Shown: positions 36,539 through 46,951, counted from the first letter of the stretch. The stretch: 64,000 nt of DNA from Makana argininalis_C (GCA_044442865.1 JBISJU010000001.1:62001-126000); one strand, 5' to 3'. Numbers and translations: made by a program. Notes: generated from the letters alone by a model not told the origin.

Positions 36539-36611
36539 GGGGCTATAGCTCAGAAGGAAGAGCACCTGCTTTGCACGCAGGATGTCAGCGGTTCGATTCC
36601 GCTTAGCTCCA
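36539..36611 (+). tRNA. alaT: tRNA-Ala (anticodon UGC)
   Basis: Acceptor stem GGGGCTA/TAGCTCC with one G-U pair, anticodon TGC in ctttgcacg, T loop TTCGATT, discriminator A. No encoded CCA. Confidence 0.96.
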
Positions 36612-36647
36612 ATATAATTTAATTAATTATATTGTAAAATTAATTAA

Positions 36648-36721
36648 GGTGCGGTAGTTCAGTTGGTTAGAATATCGGCTTGTCACGCCGGAGGTCACGG
36701 GTTCAAATCCCGTCCGCACCG
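36648..36721 (+). tRNA. aspT: tRNA-Asp (anticodon GUC)
   Basis: Acceptor stem GGTGCGG/CCGCACC, anticodon GTC in cttgtcacg, discriminator G as required for aspartate identity. No encoded CCA. Confidence 0.96.
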
Positions 36722-36741
36722 TAATATATTAATTATTATTT

Positions 36742-37599
36742 TTAAAAATAATTATTATATTTATATGCTTTTAAAGTATTTTGCATCAAAGATGCTACTG
36801 TCATAGGTCCAATACCACCAGGTACTGGTGTTATATACGATGCATTTTGTAAAGAACTTTCATAGTCAACATCCCCTACTAATCTTCCATCAAATAATTT
36901 ATTAATTCCTACATCTATAACTATTGATCCTTTTTTAATATATGATCCATGTAAGAATTTTGCTTTACCTAAAGCTACTATAAGTAAATCAGATCGTTTT
37001 ATTAAAAATTTTAAATTCATATTGTAAATATTTGCTATAGTTACATTACAACCTGATAATAATAACTTTAAACTAATTGGCTTGCCTACAATATTTGATT
37101 CACCTAATACTAAAGCATTCAAACCAAAAATTCTAATATTATAAAAATGTAATAATGAGAATATAGCTTTTTGTGTACATGGTATAAAAAATGGGCATTT
37201 AAAAAATAATTTACCTATATTAAAAGGATTAATACAATCTACATCTTTATGTGGTGTAATATGCTCACATATAATTTTATTATTTATTTTAAAAGGTAAA
37301 GGCATTTGAATTAAAATTGCATCAATAAAACGAGAAAAGTTTAGTTGATTTAATAAATTTAATATATTTATATCTAAAATATCATATGGAAAATAATATA
37401 CTATCATTATAAATCCTATTTCATTACAATATTTTTTATTACTTTTAATGTATGATATTGATGAATATTTATTTCCTACTAAAATAATTGCCAGTACAGG
37501 AGCACGATTACCATTTTTAATTAAATTATTTACATCAAATATTAATTTATTTTTTATATTTTCAGATAGTTTTTTGCCATCCATTATGTAAGTTAACAT
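36742..37599 (-). CDS. folD: Methylenetetrahydrofolate dehydrogenase/cyclohydrolase
   Basis: Bifunctional enzyme interconverting 5,10-methylene-THF and 10-formyl-THF, which supplies formyl groups for initiator tRNA and one-carbon units for purines. The 285 residues (288 in E. coli) include the YIKSNKKYCNEIGF segment with the catalytic lysine, QMPLPF, PHKDVDCINPFNIGKL, LVLGESNIVGKPISL for NADP binding, and TPVPGGIGPMTVASLM. The start matches the short E. coli N-terminus before DGK. Confidence 0.97.
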   Translation of the reverse strand: MLTYIMDGKKLSENIKNKLIFDVNNLIKNGNRAPVLAIILVGNKYSSISYIKSNKKYCNEIGFIMIVYYFPYDILDINILNLLNQLNFSRFIDAILIQMPLPFKINNKIICEHITPHKDVDCINPFNIGKLFFKCPFFIPCTQKAIFSLLHFYNIRIFGLNALVLGESNIVGKPISLKLLLSGCNVTIANIYNMNLKFLIKRSDLLIVALGKAKFLHGSYIKKGSIVIDVGINKLFDGRLVGDVDYESSLQNASYITPVPGGIGPMTVASLMQNTLKAYKYNNYF

Positions 37600-37726
37600 G
37601 TAATAAATTCCCGTATAATTTTATTATTTTTAATAAATTTTTAAAATAAAATATTTACTTTAATTAAAAACTAATATAAAATTTAAAAATATAAATGATT
37701 TAAAAATTTTTTAAATAAAATTATAA

Positions 37727-37800
37727 GCACTCTTAGCTCAAATGGATAGAGCAACAGCCTTCTAAGCTGTAGGTTACTGGTTCAACTCCAGTAGAGTGCA
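37727..37800 (+). tRNA. argU: tRNA-Arg (anticodon UCU)
   Basis: Acceptor stem GCACTCT/AGAGTGC, anticodon TCT in cttctaagc, discriminator A. It reads AGA, the main arginine codon here. No encoded CCA. Confidence 0.96.
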
Positions 37801-37911
37801 TTTAATTAAAAAATAATTTAATAAATATATTTTAATTCATTATATAAATTTTTTTAATTTAATAAAATATATTGACTGTAATTATTAAATAATGTGTAAT
37901 TATTAAAATAC

Positions 37912-37984
37912 GCCCAGATAGCTCAGTTGGTAGAGCAAAGGATTGAAGATCCTTGTGTCCTTGGTTCAATTCCAAGTCTGGGCA
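37912..37984 (+). tRNA. pheV: tRNA-Phe (anticodon GAA)
   Basis: Acceptor stem GCCCAGA/TCTGGGC, anticodon GAA in attgaagat, discriminator A; very close to the E. coli gene. No encoded CCA. Confidence 0.96.
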
Positions 37985-38001
37985 AAATTAATATATTAAA
38001 T

Positions 38002-38073
38002 GCGGAAATAGCTCAGAGGTAGAGCACAACCTTGCCAAGGTTGAGGTCGCGAGTTCAAATCTCGTTTTCCGCT
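38002..38073 (+). tRNA. glyV: tRNA-Gly (anticodon GCC)
   Basis: Acceptor stem GCGGAAA/TTTCCGC, anticodon GCC in cttgccaag, discriminator T as in E. coli. It lies 17 nt after tRNA-Phe and is probably cotranscribed. No encoded CCA. Confidence 0.96.
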
Positions 38074-38172
38074 ATTAAATTTTTAAATTTTTTATATTTT
38101 TTTTAAAAATTATCATCATTTAGATTATTTATTATTTAATTAATAATATTAATATATAAAATAAGAAATTAG

Positions 38173-39552
38173 ATGTTAAAAATATTTAACACAAAGACAA
38201 AAACAAAAGATATATTTATACCAAAAAATAATAAAATAATTAATATTTATGTATGTGGAGTTACAGTATATGATTTTTGTCATATAGGACATGGAAGAAC
38301 GTTTTTAATTTTTGATATTATTATAAGATATTTAATATATAAAGGATATAAAGTCAATTATATTAGAAATATAACAGATATAGAAGATAAAATAATTTTA
38401 AAATCTATAAAATATAAAAAATATTTTAAAAATATTTCAAATAATATGATTAATAAAATGCAAATAGATTTTGATAAATTAAAAATTATTAGACCAAATT
38501 ATGAACCAAAAGTTACAGATTACATAAATTTAATAATTAAATTTATATTACAGCTTTTAAATAAAAAACATGCTTATATAGCAAAAAATGGTGATATTAT
38601 TTTTAATATAAAAACATATAAAGATTATGGTAAATTATCTAAACAAAAATTATCTAAATTAAATTTAGGATATAAAATTAAAAATAATGTTTTTAAAAAA
38701 AAACATTTAGATTTTGTTTTATGGAAAATATGTAATAAAAAAGAACCAGGTTGGATTTCCCCATGGGGTTACGGAAGACCGGGTTGGCATATTGAATGTT
38801 CAACAATTAAATTATTTTTAGGTAATAATTTTGATATTAATGGTGGGGGTACAGATTTAATATTTCCACATCATGAAAATGAGATTGCACAATCAAATTG
38901 TATATACCATAAAAATAAATTTGGAACATGGATGCATACTGGTATTTTAACTGTAAATAATAAAAAAATGTCAAAATCAAAAAACAATTTTTATTATATT
39001 AAAGATATTACTAAAAAATATAATTATGAAATAATAAGATTTTTTTTACTTTCTAGTCATTACAGAAATAAATTAAATTATAAAGAAAAAAATATTAAAC
39101 AATTTAGTAAAGCTTTAAAAAATTTATATTTTTCATTAAAAGATACTAATACAAGTTTAAATACTAATGGATGTGAAAATTTTATATTAGAATTTAATAA
39201 AGCAATGGATGATGATTTTAATATCCCTGCTGCATACTCAGTATTATTTAAAATATCAAATCAAATAAATAAATTAAAAAATAAAAATTCTAAAAATGTA
39301 AATAAATTAGCTTCAACATTAAAAATGCTTGGTAATATATTAGGTTTATTGGAACAAGAACCTTATATTTTTTTGAAAAATAAAAATAACAATAAATATA
39401 ATGAATATTATATATTAAAATTAATTAAAAAAAGAAATTTAGCACGTAAAGATAAAAAATGGTATATTTCCGATAAGATTAGAAAAAAACTTTATAATAT
39501 TGGTGTAATTTTAGAAGATGATAAAAAAAAAACAAATTTTTATTATATTTAA
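38173..39552 (+). CDS. cysS: Cysteinyl-tRNA synthetase
   Basis: Class I synthetase, 459 residues (461 in E. coli). The zinc cysteine lies in YVCGVTVYD, HIGH appears as CHIGHGRTF, further zinc ligands lie in GWHIECST and FPHHENEIAQS, and KMSKSKNNF is the ATP loop. The C-terminal DALR-like region is present but lysine-rich. It stands alone after a cluster of tRNA genes. Confidence 0.97.
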   Translation: MLKIFNTKTKTKDIFIPKNNKIINIYVCGVTVYDFCHIGHGRTFLIFDIIIRYLIYKGYKVNYIRNITDIEDKIILKSIKYKKYFKNISNNMINKMQIDFDKLKIIRPNYEPKVTDYINLIIKFILQLLNKKHAYIAKNGDIIFNIKTYKDYGKLSKQKLSKLNLGYKIKNNVFKKKHLDFVLWKICNKKEPGWISPWGYGRPGWHIECSTIKLFLGNNFDINGGGTDLIFPHHENEIAQSNCIYHKNKFGTWMHTGILTVNNKKMSKSKNNFYYIKDITKKYNYEIIRFFLLSSHYRNKLNYKEKNIKQFSKALKNLYFSLKDTNTSLNTNGCENFILEFNKAMDDDFNIPAAYSVLFKISNQINKLKNKNSKNVNKLASTLKMLGNILGLLEQEPYIFLKNKNNNKYNEYYILKLIKKRNLARKDKKWYISDKIRKKLYNIGVILEDDKKKTNFYYI

Positions 39553-39989
39553 TTATTAATATTATATTAATTTAATATTAACGTTTTAATGATTTATTTT
39601 TTATAAATTTTTTAATTTATATATAAAATATATAATATATTAAATACTATTATAAACTTAATATGTATACAAATTTGTATGGAAAATTATTATGTTTTAA
39701 AAATAAAATTAATAAATTACAAATATAAAAATTTTCTAAAAAAAAATAAAAATATTTAAAAAAAATTTATTAAATAAATCAATTAAATAATTTATTAATT
39801 TTTATGAAAATTAACAACTAAGTAATTTTATATATAATTTTATATATAAAACTATTTATTATCTGTTTTTTGATTTTTTTTAAAATTTTTTAATTTTTAA
39901 ATTCATAAATATAATTATGTAATATTAAAAATATAAATAATTGTTATATATTGATAATATTTAATACTTATTTTAAAATATATTTATAT
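39553..39989. other. 440-bp AT-rich gap between cysS and tRNA-Ile2
   Basis: No ORF or RNA gene was recognised. A 14-bp perfect palindrome ATACAAATTTGTAT lies at 39667-39680; its role is unknown. Confidence 0.65.
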
Positions 39990-40063
39990 GGCCCCTTAGC
40001 TCAGTTGGTCAGAGCGGACGACTCATAATCGTTAGGTCACTGGTTCGAACCCGGTAGGGGCCA
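39990..40063 (+). tRNA. ileX: tRNA-Ile2 (anticodon CAU, lysidine-modified)
   Basis: Acceptor stem GGCCCCT/AGGGGCC, anticodon CAT in ctcataatc, discriminator A. The acceptor stem and anticodon arm match E. coli ileX rather than elongator tRNA-Met, so the C34 is expected to become lysidine and read AUA. tilS, which makes lysidine, is the next gene. No encoded CCA. Confidence 0.88.
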
Positions 40064-40080
40064 TTAATAAATTAATTATT

Positions 40081-41532
40081 TTAAATAAATAATTTATTCC
40101 ATGTAATTTCTAATTTTATTTTATAATTTAAATGTAATCCCTCATTAGTAATAAATATACCAGGAGCTGTAATAATATTATCATTATAAAATAATAATGG
40201 TATTTTATTTCTGTACCATATAGGAATATTAAACATTTTCCAAATTTTATTTAAAGAAACACCATGTTTATTTCTTAATAAATAAATTAATTTATTAACA
40301 GATGTAAATCTTATTGATAAAAATTCATTAATTAATGGAGGTCTAACAACAGATACAAATTTTTTTTTTTCTAAAAAATTAAAATTAATAAAATTTAATT
40401 TTCTAAATTTATAATTTAAATGATATTTTTTGTATTTAAAATTTATTTTTTTTCGTATTATACCTAAATTAAAAGGTAATATAAAAATATTATATTTGTA
40501 ATTCCAAAAAAGTGTAGTATGTTTACATATAGATATATTTATATTAGTAATATATATACGATTTTTAAATTTTTTTATTTCTTTGTTTTTATTAATTTTT
40601 ATTTTTGCAATTGAACTATTTTTGCTATTAATTATTTCTTTCCAAATTAGATATAATTTTTTAATAGAAGGCATTTGTATTTTAAATTTTAAAAACCATT
40701 TTCTTAATAAATAAAATACTTTTATTATATTCATATTTAATAAATTATTAAAAATAATAGAATTATCACTTTGGATTATTTTGTTAAATTCCTGGTTAAT
40801 AAAATCATTAATTAAATTTTCTTGAAAATAACAAATTTTAGAACTACGATTAGATGTTAAATAAAATGAGGGCCATCTTATTCTAAGTAAAGGTAATATT
40901 TTTTTACGTAAAAAATTACGATCAAATTTAATTTCATTATTACTTATATCTTCTAACCATTTTAAATTATGATATAAAGCATATTTATTTAATTTATTTC
41001 TATCTATATTTATCATAGGTCTTACTAATAAGCTATTATTAAATTTTGAATACATTGAAATACCTGACATTCCAGTAGGTCCACTGCCACGTTTTATAGA
41101 TAAAAATAAAGTTTCTATTTGATCATTAAGATTATGAGCTGTAAGTAATACTTCATTTTTTAACATATTTTTATATAAAGAATTATATCTATATTTTCTA
41201 AATGAAGCTTCAATTCCATCGGAAATATTTTCAATAATAATTTTATCATTAATAAATTTAATATTACGTTTTTTACACTCTTTACGACAATGATTTAAAA
41301 AAATATTATTATTACTGTTATTATTACTTATAATATGTTGTATATAAATTGCTCTAACTAAAGGTTTTTTATATTTTTTTTTAAATTTATTATTTAAATC
41401 CATATGATAAATAATATCTAAAAGAACTGTTGAATCTAAACCACCACTAAAAGCAAGTAATATATATTTGAAATTTTTAATATTATTAATTACTTTGTTT
41501 CTAATTAATGTAAAATTAATTATATTATTCAT
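40081..41532 (-). CDS. tilS: tRNA(Ile)-lysidine synthase
   Basis: Converts C34 of tRNA-Ile2 to lysidine so that it reads AUA as isoleucine. The PP-loop motif AFSGGLDSTVLLDI is near residue 27, followed by TAHNLNDQIETLFLSIKRGSGPTG and RPMINIDRNKL, all typical of TilS. At 483 residues it is longer than E. coli TilS (432), with AT-driven lysine and asparagine additions. It directly follows its probable substrate tRNA, in the opposite direction. AUA is very common here, so the enzyme should be essential. Confidence 0.95.
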   Translation of the reverse strand: MNNIINFTLIRNKVINNIKNFKYILLAFSGGLDSTVLLDIIYHMDLNNKFKKKYKKPLVRAIYIQHIISNNNSNNNIFLNHCRKECKKRNIKFINDKIIIENISDGIEASFRKYRYNSLYKNMLKNEVLLTAHNLNDQIETLFLSIKRGSGPTGMSGISMYSKFNNSLLVRPMINIDRNKLNKYALYHNLKWLEDISNNEIKFDRNFLRKKILPLLRIRWPSFYLTSNRSSKICYFQENLINDFINQEFNKIIQSDNSIIFNNLLNMNIIKVFYLLRKWFLKFKIQMPSIKKLYLIWKEIINSKNSSIAKIKINKNKEIKKFKNRIYITNINISICKHTTLFWNYKYNIFILPFNLGIIRKKINFKYKKYHLNYKFRKLNFINFNFLEKKKFVSVVRPPLINEFLSIRFTSVNKLIYLLRNKHGVSLNKIWKMFNIPIWYRNKIPLLFYNDNIITAPGIFITNEGLHLNYKIKLEITWNKLFI

Positions 41533-41564
41533 ATTTTTTAAAAATTATTTATATAAATTATATT

Positions 41565-43030
41565 TTATAAAATTGGACTTAAAAAATAAAATATTATTCC
41601 ATTTTTTTTCCAATATAGTCTTTTGTTAAAATACTTTGGTTTTATTATTCTTTTTTTTTTAAAAATAATATTTTTGAATTTTATATAAATTGTTAACAAG
41701 ATTTATGTTTTTAATTAATAATTTTATTACAAAATTTAATAATAAACTTTTAATATTTAAATTTAATGTTCCAAATAAACTAATTTTTAAATATTCAATA
41801 ATTATTTTATATTAATAAAACTATAATTAAATTGGTATATTGAAACTCCAGATGTTAATAATTATTTTAAAACAGAATTAATAGTCCATTTTGCTAAAAT
41901 ATAATCATTATTAAATAGTAATATATTGCTTATATCAACACTTCTAGAACTATTAAAATGGCATTTATTAAAAAATCATTATTTGATATAAAATAAGGAG
42001 GTTAATACATAATTATTTATTAGCAAGATAAATATATTTTAATAACATTTTATGTATTACATTTTAAAAAAAAATTAAGATATGAATTAATTAATTGAAT
42101 TATATTTAATAAATAATAATTAATAAGTAAAATATTTAAAAAAATAAAAATTTTTTAATTTTAAATATTTTTATTTATTTCTATTTTAAACATCTAAAAA
42201 AAAATATAACACTAATGGATTTTGACACAATTCATTATATATTAATTATAATATCAATAAACTATAAAAATTCTTTTTTTTAAACAAAATTAGTATTTAT
42301 AATATTCATATTTACGATATAAGACATATAATTATCAATTATTACTATTTTTTTTATGTTATTTTATATCATATTTTTTAAAAAGAGTAAAAATATTAAT
42401 ATTAAATACTTCAATAATATAAAGTTAGAATAATTTCATTTTTAAAAATAATAACTTTTGAAAAATGAAAAACTTCTAAAATAATCAATAACTAAACGTA
42501 ATTTTACATAATTTTTTAACATCAAATATTAAAGTTTATGATACTTTATTAAAAACCCAATCTGTATACCAAATATAACATATTATTTCATTTTATTAAT
42601 ATCTATAATTTAAAATTATAATATATTTTTATAATTAATAATAATATTTAATATATTAAATTTAAATGAACTTATACCTTTAATATTTTTAAATAATTTA
42701 AATATATAAATATAATTTTTTTTCTTTTTTTTAACAAATAAATTATTTTTAAAAAAAGTTTTATTCTATTATTAATTCTAATTTAGAATTTTAATTCTTC
42801 AAGTAAAAACATAATAAATAATACATAATATAGGAAAAATATATAAAATAATTATTAATAAAAAAATACTTTATTTATTAAATTAAAAAATAATTAAATT
42901 TTAATAATAACATATAAACTAAATATTTAAAAAAAATATTTTTATAAATTAAAAAATATTAATTAATTATTAAATATATAAAGTTTATTTGATAAAACTT
43001 AATGTCTTAAAAATATTTAAATAAATTACT
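41565..43030 (-). pseudogene. cls: Cardiolipin synthase A, decayed
   Basis: This 1.5-kb stretch has no ORF but reads as broken ClsA in several frames. From the 5' side (high coordinates): FKLFKNIKGIS (about 42690), YIWYTDW (about 42570), KLRLVIDYFRSFSFF (about 42480), IVIIDNYMSYIVNMNI (about 42330, the first HKD region, shifted at an A8 run), RSVDISNILLFNNDYILAKW and SGVSIYQF (41840-41950, with a stop), SLFGTLNLNIKSLLLNF (about 41750), and FYFLSPIL before a stop at 41565-41567. Each aligns in order with the E. coli protein, and total size fits its 486 codons. Position: between mnmE and tilS. Confidence 0.88.
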
Positions 43031-43057
43031 ATATGTAATTTAAATTCAAATTTACAT

Positions 43058-44440
43058 TTATTTACCTATACAAAATTTAGAAAAAATATCTTTAATTAAA
43101 CTATTAGAATTAAATTTACCTAAAATTTTGTTTAAATACTTATTAGATAACATAATTTCTTCTGCAATTAATTCATATGAATTATTATTATCAATGTGTT
43201 TTTTACAATTTAATAAACAAATATAACTTTTTTTTAAAAAATACAAATGCCTTCTTCTGGATATAAATATACCTTCATTATTTGTATCCATAATTATTTT
43301 TTTTTTTAAATGATTTCTTAAAATATCCATTCCTAGTTCAATATTATATTTAGTAGATAAATGTATAACTGAATAAATTTCATTATTAATATTAATTTTT
43401 TTAATACATATTTTTTTTTTATTTATATCTGATTTGTTAAAAATAATAGTTATTTCAGTATTGTATTTATTAATTTTTTTTAATTTTTTAAAAATTTTAT
43501 TTTTACTTATATTTATTTTTTTATTATAATCAAATAATAATAATATATGGTTTGCATTTTTTATTTCATTCCAGGTACGATTAATTCCAATTATTTCTAT
43601 TTTATTTTTAGTATATCTTATTCCGGCAGTATCAATTAAATTAATTACTAATTCATCAATTTTAATATATTCATGAATTATATCTCTAGTTGTTCCTTTT
43701 ATATTAGTAACTATTGATATTTCTTTTTTAGATAATAGATTAAATAAACTTGATTTCCCAACATTACTTTCTCCTACAATTGCTATATTCATTCCCTCTC
43801 TTAGTATAAGTCCATGTTTAGCTTCAAGTTTTAATTTTTCTATTAAAGAAATTATATAATTAATATTATTTTTAATTTCAACTGAATTAATAATATCAAT
43901 ATTATGATCTGAAAAATTAATTGATGCTTCCATTTTTATCCTTAATTCATTTATATTTTTTATTATATTATTAATATACAAAGAAAAATCACCTGTAATG
44001 GAATTAATAGCACATTTAACAGCTTTAATTGAATTAGAATTAATTATGTCATATATAGCTTCTGCTTGAATTAAATCAATTTTTCCATTTGTAAAAGCTC
44101 TTTCAGTAAATTCTCCAGGATTAGCAATACGAATGCCTTTGATAGATGTAACACATTTTAATAGCATATCTAATACTATTTGACCACCATGTCCTTGAAG
44201 TTCTAAAATATCTTCTCCCGTATAAGAATTAGGTTTATTAAAAAAAATAGCAATTCCTTTATCAATTAATTTACCATTTAAATCAAAAAAAGATAAATAT
44301 TCAGCTAAACGATTTTTAGGAATTTTTTTTAAAATTAAAAATGCTATTTTTTTAGTTAAAATTCCAGAAATTCTTATAATACCAACACTTCCATTACCAG
44401 GTGGTGTTGCAAAAGCAGCTATAGTATCTAAATTTTTCAA
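43058..44440 (-). CDS. mnmE: tRNA modification GTPase MnmE
   Basis: With MnmG it adds carboxymethylaminomethyl to wobble U34. The 460 residues (454 in E. coli) begin with IAAFATPPGNGSVGIIRISG, the formyl-THF-binding domain with NPGEFTERAFTNGKID follows, the G domain has GESNVGKSSLFN, DTAGIRYT and NKSD, and the C-terminus keeps the catalytic FCIGK cysteine motif. It follows yidC as in E. coli. mnmG is not in the window. Confidence 0.97.
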   Translation of the reverse strand: MKNLDTIAAFATPPGNGSVGIIRISGILTKKIAFLILKKIPKNRLAEYLSFFDLNGKLIDKGIAIFFNKPNSYTGEDILELQGHGGQIVLDMLLKCVTSIKGIRIANPGEFTERAFTNGKIDLIQAEAIYDIINSNSIKAVKCAINSITGDFSLYINNIIKNINELRIKMEASINFSDHNIDIINSVEIKNNINYIISLIEKLKLEAKHGLILREGMNIAIVGESNVGKSSLFNLLSKKEISIVTNIKGTTRDIIHEYIKIDELVINLIDTAGIRYTKNKIEIIGINRTWNEIKNANHILLLFDYNKKINISKNKIFKKLKKINKYNTEITIIFNKSDINKKKICIKKININNEIYSVIHLSTKYNIELGMDILRNHLKKKIIMDTNNEGIFISRRRHLYFLKKSYICLLNCKKHIDNNNSYELIAEEIMLSNKYLNKILGKFNSNSLIKDIFSKFCIGK

Positions 44441-44501
44441 ATTAATTTTCCTATATTATATAATTAATAAAATAAATTATATTAAAAATAAATATTTAAA
44501 T

Positions 44502-46102
44502 TTATTTTTTAATATAATTTTTATAAATAAACTTTTGATGTAAAATAGTTAATAAATTACTAAAAATATAGTAAAGAACTAAACCAGATGGAAGACATAA
44601 AAAAAATACTGTAAAAATTATAGAAATAAAATTAATATTATTATTTTTATTTAAATTATAATTTTTATTAGGATATGTTTTTTGAACAAAAAAACTAGTA
44701 ATTCCCATTAATATAGGAAGAATATAATAAGAATCATATGAAGATAAATCTTTTATCCAAAAAATAAAATTAGCATGTCTTAATTCAATCGAATATATAA
44801 TCATATAATATAAAGAAATAAAAATAGGCATTTGAATTATAATAGATAAAAAACCTCCAAATGGGTTGATTTTTTCTTTTTTATATAATTTAATTATATT
44901 TTCTCTTTGTTTATTTTTATTATTTTTAAATTTTTCATTCATTTTGTTTATTTTAGGTTGCAATACATTCATTTTTGTAATATATGAATATTGAATTTTA
45001 TTAATAGGATATAAAAATATCCGAATTATAAATGTAATTATAATTAAAGAAAAACCATAATTTTTTGTATAATAATTAATTAATTTTAATATATTTAATA
45101 GAAATTTAGATATAAAACTAAAATTACCATAGTCAACAATCAATCCCAAATTTTTAGATATAAATGACATTTTATTAATAAATTTTGGACCAATCCATAA
45201 AATTGAATTAAATTTCTTTTTTTCTCCAGAATTTATAATAAAATTATCTGATTTATAACCTATATAAGCATTACCATTTATTGAATTTCTTGTATAAAAA
45301 ATTTTATTACCATTTATTTTAGGTATCCAACATGAAGCAAAATATCTTTGCATCATTGTGATCCATCCATATTTTGACTTTAATAAAAGATTAGTTTTTT
45401 TAATCTGATCAAAACTATATTTTTTATATTTAAATTTATCTGTATAATATGACATATTTCTATACATATTATTGTTACAATTTTGAAGAAATTTTTTCTT
45501 AGGTTGTTGAAGATTAATAGTTTGTTTTAATTGAAATAATAATTTAATTTTAATTAAATCATTACTAAAATTATTTACTATATAATTCACATTTACTAAA
45601 AATTCACCTCTATGGAAAATAAATATTTTTTTATATAGTATTCCATTTTTAGATATATAAATCATAGGTACTATTATTTTATTTTTATTTTTATTTAATT
45701 TGTAAAAATTATTAATTGATTTATAAAAAGGCCTATTATTTTTAATATTATCTGTTCCGTCTTTTCCTATTATTCCACTTTGTGCTTTATATGTAAATTT
45801 TCGAGATGTTGTTAATAAATTAAAAGGTTTTAATGATTTCAATGTTTTTGGATATAATATTAATGATGCTTTTTCAATATCACCTCCTAATTTATTTATT
45901 TTTATAGAAAGAACATCTGTTTTAACTTTAATAAATTTTTTTTTTTTTAAAAAACAAAATTTATTATTTTTAAAATCATTATTGTTAATAACATTATTAT
46001 TTATTAAATTTGATGTAGATTTATAATTGTAATTAAAATATTTAAAAAACATCAAAAAAAAAATAATATTGAAATTAATAAAAAATATTTTTTTGAATTC
46101 AT
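44502..46102 (-). CDS. yidC: Membrane protein insertase YidC, frameshift near start
   Basis: Inserts proteins into the inner membrane. The N-terminal membrane anchor MNSKKYFLLISILFF starts at ATG 46102 and aligns with E. coli YidC residue 1 onward; an A10 tract (plus strand 46054-46063) then puts it out of frame with the rest by one base. The remaining 517 residues are open from a TTG at 46055: the periplasmic domain (VKTDVLSIKINKLGGDIEKA, AQSGIIGKDG) and the five-helix insertase core (GFSLIIITFIIRIFLYPINK, NPFGGFLSIIIQMPIFISLY, LPSGLVLYYIFSN). yidD is missing next to rnpA. Confidence 0.93.
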
Positions 46103-46178
46103 ATGTATTTTCTCTTTCATGAATAATTATAATTATTTTATATTTATTTTATTTACATTATAAAAATAAAATTTTATA

Positions 46179-46526
46179 TTATTTTTTATTAAAATTAATC
46201 CATATTTTATTAATTAATTTATTAATATCATTATTTTCCAAATCAGATATTTTTTTTTTAATTATTAATATAATATCAATATATGGCAAATAATTTTTAT
46301 TAATTCTAAAATTTTCACGTATTAATCTTTTGATTCTGTTTCTTTCATATGACATTTTTATTTGTTTTTTTGATATTAAAAAACCAATACGAGGATTCTT
46401 TAATTTATTACATTTACTTAATATTTTTATATAAATTGTATTATATATTTTAGGTTTTTTAAAAACAAATGAAAAATGATTAAATTTAGTTAAACGAAAT
46501 TTTTTTTGAAATTTAAATATATTCAT
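46179..46526 (-). CDS. rnpA: Ribonuclease P protein component
   Basis: Protein subunit of RNase P, which trims tRNA 5' ends. The 115 residues contain the signature RNRIKRLIRENFR and the preceding GFLISKKQIKMSYE, as in E. coli RnpA (119). It starts 2 nt after the rpmH stop, the usual tight arrangement. The RNA component rnpB was not seen here. Confidence 0.95.
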   Translation of the reverse strand: MNIFKFQKKFRLTKFNHFSFVFKKPKIYNTIYIKILSKCNKLKNPRIGFLISKKQIKMSYERNRIKRLIRENFRINKNYLPYIDIILIIKKKISDLENNDINKLINKIWINFNKK

Positions 46527-46528
46527 AT

Positions 46529-46687
46529 TTATTTTTTATTTTTTTTATTACAAAAGACTGTTAATTTAGTTCTTTTTTTTAAACGACGACGTGATAATAT
46601 TTTTCTACCCCCATTTGTAGACATTCTTTGACGAAAACCATGTTTACGATTTTTTTTTAAATTTGATGGCTGAAAAGTTCTTTTCAT
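46529..46687 (-). CDS. rpmH: 50S ribosomal protein L34
   Basis: Short gene of 52 codons. The product begins MKRTFQPSNLKKNRKHGFRQ, continues RMSTNGGRKILSRRRLKKR and TKLTV, and ends with a lysine/asparagine tail absent from E. coli L34 (46 residues). It heads the rpmH-rnpA-yidC-mnmE cluster and is divergent from dnaN, where E. coli has dnaA. Confidence 0.96.
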   Translation of the reverse strand: MKRTFQPSNLKKNRKHGFRQRMSTNGGRKILSRRRLKKRTKLTVFCNKKNKK

Positions 46688-46951
46688 TTATATTACCTAT
46701 TATTTTAGTTTAAAATATTTATATTATTATAATAAAATATTTAATATTTTAAATCAAAATTATTTTAAAAGAAAAAATTTATTTTTATTTTAAAAAATAA
46801 TTAAATTTAATATAATAAATAATTATTTTATACAATATATATTTTTAAATAAAAAATATATATTTTATAAGTATTATAAAATATATATATTATATATTTT
46901 AAAATATAATATATATTTTTAACTTAATTTAAAAAGAATATTTTAATTATT
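46688..46951. other. AT-rich rpmH-dnaN spacer, former dnaA locus, possible origin region
   Basis: In E. coli dnaA lies here between rpmH and dnaN. The gene is fully deleted, leaving 264 bp of nearly pure A and T. A 15-bp stem with a 3-nt loop (46856-46870 with 46874-46888) and repeated ATATAT tracts would melt easily. No clear DnaA box was seen. Origin function is only a guess. Confidence 0.5.

Noticed and set aside
39990..40063. Elongator tRNA-Met
   Set aside because: The anticodon CAU fits, but the GGCCCCT acceptor stem and anticodon arm match tRNA-Ile2 of E. coli (ileX), and tilS is adjacent.
46688..46951. DnaA boxes in the rpmH-dnaN spacer
   Set aside because: Only weak TTATACAAT-like matches occur, expected by chance in such AT-rich DNA.
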